From the NCBI GenBank assembly GCA_030017935.1, contig JASEGF010000060.1:2004-10457 (forward strand): a stretch of 8,454 nt of DNA, read 5' to 3'. Numbering within the stretch: the first letter of the stretch is position 1; every line of letters starts with the position of its first letter. Position numbers and translations under genes: made by a program. The notes under the pieces were generated by a model, which saw only the letters and a list, made by a program, of their open reading frames with translations, did no database searches and was not told where the DNA came from. Source of the DNA: Bacteroidales bacterium (GTDB lineage: Bacteria > Bacteroidota > Bacteroidia > Bacteroidales > DTU049). Shown here piece after piece: positions 6,350 through 8,454 of this stretch.

Positions 6350-8140
6350 ATGTTTAAGAATATTAAACAACATAAATTTGACTGGGCACAATTTAAATGG
6401 ATTAGAATAGGATATACAGCTCTAATCAAACAAGCTATAATACCTGCGATTATAATTGGAGTAATCACTGGATTAGCAGCAGTTTTATTAAAAAATGGAG
6501 TATATAACCTTACTGCATGGGTACATAGTTTAACTCAAACGGGGCATTTGTCTTTATTATATTTCTTTTTACCAATTATTGGTATTGTATTGACAGTGAT
6601 TTTTACTAATAAAATTATAAAAGAAAAACTAGATCACGGAGTTACCCGAGTATTAAAAGCTATAAGTAAAAATAAAGGAGACATACGCCCACACAATATA
6701 TATTCTAATATAGTAGCTTGCGTAATAACGGCTTCTTTTGGAGGATCCATTGGTATGGAAGGACCAATAGTTACTACTGGTGCAGCTATTGGTTCAAATA
6801 CAGCAAAATTTTTTGATTATCCTTATAAATACAAACTACTTTTTATCTGTGCAGGTATGTCATCAGCAATTGCTGCAATTTTCAAAGCTCCTATTGCTGG
6901 GTTAATATTTTCTATAGAAGTATTAGCAATAGATTTAAGTGCAGGATTTCTAATACCAGTATTACTTAGCTGCGTTACAGGCACTATAGTAGCCACATTT
7001 TTTCTTGGACAAAAAGCAGAATTTTATTTTACTGTTTTTACTAATTACAACTATTCAAATACATTATTTTTTATCTTACTAGGTATCTTCGTTGGCCTAC
7101 TTTCAGTATACTTTTTACGTACATATTCTTTTATAGAGAAAACATTAGCAAAAATCAAGAAAAAAACTTTTAGAATACTAATTGGTGGAGGACTATTAGG
7201 ATTATTAATATATTTATTTCCACCTCTCTATGGTGAAGGATATAATAATATGGAAATGATTCTTAGCGGTAATATAGAGCAATTGTTTTCTAATTCTATT
7301 ATTTATCCATATTTCAACTCTGAAATTGGTTTTTTGATTCTATTAATTATTTTATTTTTTATGAAAGTAATAGCAACAGCTTTGACAACAGGAGCAGGAG
7401 GAGTAGGTGGTGTTTTTGCTCCAGCATTATTTACTGGTGCAGTTGGCGGAACAGCCTTTGCCATTTTAATAAATATTCTCTTTAATACGAGCTTAAATGT
7501 AAGTAATTTCACTCTTGTAGGTATGGCTGGTGTAATGGCAGGCGTAATACAAACACCTCTTGCTGCTATATTTCTAATAGCAGAACTCACTGGAGGATAT
7601 AATCTATTTATACCTCTTATAATAACTGCTACTATTTCATACGCAACAACTAGATTAGTAGAACCATATTCTATATATACCAAATCTTTAGCTGAAAGCG
7701 GTGAATTATTGACACATGATAAAGAAAAAAATGTTTTTACTCTTTTAGATAAAAATGATTTAATCGAAACAGAATTTGTAACATTAAAAATTAATCAGAA
7801 ATTATCAGACCTCATAGAAGCTATTAAAATATGCGATAGAAACGTCTTTCCAGTTTTGAATGATTATAATAACTTAGTAGGATTAATATATTTCAAAGAT
7901 ATTAAAAATATCATTTTTGATAAACAAGACTACGAAAAAATTAGTATTTCAGAATTGATGAAAGAACCGGAAATTGTAATTGATATAAATGAATCTCTAG
8001 ACTCGATAGTAGAAAAAGTGAGAATGCAAAATATATGGAATATTCCAGTTGTAGATCATGGTAAATATGTTGGTTTCATATCGAAATCATCACTTTTATC
8101 AGCATATCAAGAAGTTTTTGACACATTTACATTTGAATAG
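6350..8140 (+). CDS. ClC-family chloride channel/transporter with C-terminal CBS pair
   Basis: A 596-residue inner-membrane anion channel or H+/Cl- exchanger. Residues from about 25 to 445 form the multi-helix ClC core. Signatures seen are G-S-I-G-M-E-G-P with the gating Glu at 137 (the family norm is GREGP, so Met replaces Arg), F-K-A-P-I-A-G-L-I-F-S-I-E-V-L (185-192 region), G-G-V-F-A-P with Phe356 lining the anion path, and a Tyr-containing S-I-Y-T-K (Tyr443) where the central Tyr is expected. The GSGIP loop that supplies the central Ser in E. coli ClcA is replaced by D-H-G-V, and the inner proton-path Glu is Val191. Both are, to my knowledge, typical of the bacterial ClC subgroup with this layout. 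Residues from about 465 to 590 form two CBS domains, which usually bind adenine nucleotides and adjust gating. The ATG at 6350 precedes a basic N-terminal helix. The gene appears monocistronic. Confidence 0.93.
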   Translation: MFKNIKQHKFDWAQFKWIRIGYTALIKQAIIPAIIIGVITGLAAVLLKNGVYNLTAWVHSLTQTGHLSLLYFFLPIIGIVLTVIFTNKIIKEKLDHGVTRVLKAISKNKGDIRPHNIYSNIVACVITASFGGSIGMEGPIVTTGAAIGSNTAKFFDYPYKYKLLFICAGMSSAIAAIFKAPIAGLIFSIEVLAIDLSAGFLIPVLLSCVTGTIVATFFLGQKAEFYFTVFTNYNYSNTLFFILLGIFVGLLSVYFLRTYSFIEKTLAKIKKKTFRILIGGGLLGLLIYLFPPLYGEGYNNMEMILSGNIEQLFSNSIIYPYFNSEIGFLILLIILFFMKVIATALTTGAGGVGGVFAPALFTGAVGGTAFAILINILFNTSLNVSNFTLVGMAGVMAGVIQTPLAAIFLIAELTGGYNLFIPLIITATISYATTRLVEPYSIYTKSLAESGELLTHDKEKNVFTLLDKNDLIETEFVTLKINQKLSDLIEAIKICDRNVFPVLNDYNNLVGLIYFKDIKNIIFDKQDYEKISISELMKEPEIVIDINESLDSIVEKVRMQNIWNIPVVDHGKYVGFISKSSLLSAYQEVFDTFTFE

Positions 8141-8165
8141 GAATAAAAATAAGGGAATATTAGGG

Positions 8166-8195
8166 TTTATAAAATTTTTTCAAAAATTTTATAAA
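8166..8195. repeat. Perfect 14-bp A/T-only inverted repeat
   Basis: Arms at 8166-8179 and 8182-8195 (TTTATAAAATTTTT and its exact reverse complement) flank a 2-nt spacer, TC. It starts 26 nt after the ClC stop and ends 20 nt before the transposase stop, so it sits between two convergent genes. It could serve as a bidirectional transcription stop, but it has no G or C in the stem and no independent T-tract on either side, so it is not a canonical intrinsic terminator. It might also belong to the end of the insertion sequence. Confidence 0.45.
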
Positions 8196-8215
8196 AAGGA
8201 ATTGTAAGAAAAATA

Positions 8216-8454
8216 TTAAATGTTATAAAATAAATATGTTTTAGACATTAGAGCACTATACCGCTCCCACGCCCGCCGATCCGACGCCGCCAAATTTAAC
8301 AACCTCCCTGTGTCTTCTATAATCTTCTCCGCCAAATACTTCCCTCTAACTACAAACCACATTATGTAGTTTGGTAAATATTTTGTCGCCACTCCTCGGA
8401 ACTTGAAATATATCCATCCCACAAAATATGTTATCTTCTCATGAACAGTTGATA
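8216..8454 (-). CDS. Transposase C-terminal part, IS1595/ISXO2-like (runs off the window)
   Basis: On the minus strand the frame is open from the window edge (S-T-V-H-E-K-I-T-Y-F-V-G-W...) to a TAA at 8216-8218, giving about 78 codons of C-terminal end. The GTG at 8422 is internal, not a start. The segment K-F-R-G-V-A-T-K-Y-L-P-N-Y-I-M-W-F, preceded by a T-V-H block, is typical of the C-terminus of DDE transposases of the IS1595/ISXO2 kind, where the last catalytic residue lies shortly upstream. The catalytic core and zinc ribbon would lie beyond the window, so intactness cannot be judged. Base composition is odd: 8261-8290 is mostly G and C, and Arg is coded CGG, while nearby host genes use AGA. 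This points to acquisition by transfer. The family name is from motif memory; another DDE family is possible. Confidence 0.6.
   Translation of the reverse strand, partial: STVHEKITYFVGWIYFKFRGVATKYLPNYIMWFVVRGKYLAEKIIEDTGRLLNLAASDRRAWERYSALMSKTYLFYNI

Larger units (their letters stand above)
8141..8454. mobile_element. Right-edge insertion sequence, one end inside the window
   Basis: The transposase remnant at 8216-8454 implies an insertion sequence whose 3' terminus lies somewhere between the ClC stop and 8215. No terminal inverted repeat or target-site duplication can be assigned because the other end is outside the window. The ClC gene itself appears complete, so the insertion did not break its coding frame. 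Confidence 0.45.

Noticed and set aside
7303..7683. 126-codon minus-strand open frame inside the ClC gene
   Set aside because: It mirrors the conserved Gly/Ala-rich membrane helices of the ClC core; the Pro/Ala-rich product is an artefact of the complementary strand.

Overview
This is an 8.45-kb, strongly AT-rich chromosomal window that reads as Bacteroidota. The evidence is a tandem pair of parvulin-type periplasmic chaperones in the arrangement typical of that phylum, a lipoprotein resembling the Bacteroidota family DUF4831, weak or absent Shine-Dalgarno sequences, and TAnnTTTG-like promoter hexamers. The class cannot be fixed from the sequence; the SurA-MoxR adjacency would suit a Chitinophagia-, Saprospiria- or Cytophagia-like lineage, but that is inference.

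Layout. (1) Positions 1-4268, plus strand: a tight cluster with gaps of 2-3 nt, made of a 5'-truncated multidomain peptidyl-prolyl isomerase, a SurA-like chaperone and a MoxR-type AAA+ ATPase. It is most likely one transcription unit that begins before the window. (2) Positions 4345-6147, minus strand: a lipoprotein (DUF4831-like) followed 33 nt later by a GloC/YcbL-type metallo-beta-lactamase-fold hydrolase, probably co-transcribed. Their 3' end converges on moxR. (3) Positions 6148-6349: a 202-nt divergent promoter region. (4) Positions 6350-8140, plus strand: a ClC-family chloride transporter or channel with a cytoplasmic CBS pair. (5) Positions 8141-8454: an A/T-only perfect inverted repeat, then the C-terminal end of a minus-strand transposase that runs out of the window. 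The transposase tail contains a GC-rich patch quite unlike the rest of the window, which suggests an insertion sequence acquired from elsewhere.

Function. The first cluster is an envelope-biogenesis module: two secreted PPIase/chaperones escort outer-membrane proteins across the periplasm, and the MoxR ATPase is a cytoplasmic remodelling chaperone. The minus-strand pair combines an envelope lipoprotein of unknown role with a probable thioester hydrolase for detoxification; no functional link between them is visible. The ClC protein handles anion movement and may be gated by nucleotides through its CBS domains. I do not see a defence, secretion or biosynthetic system here. Apart from the insertion sequence at the right edge, this looks like ordinary core genome, and the findings below are modest.
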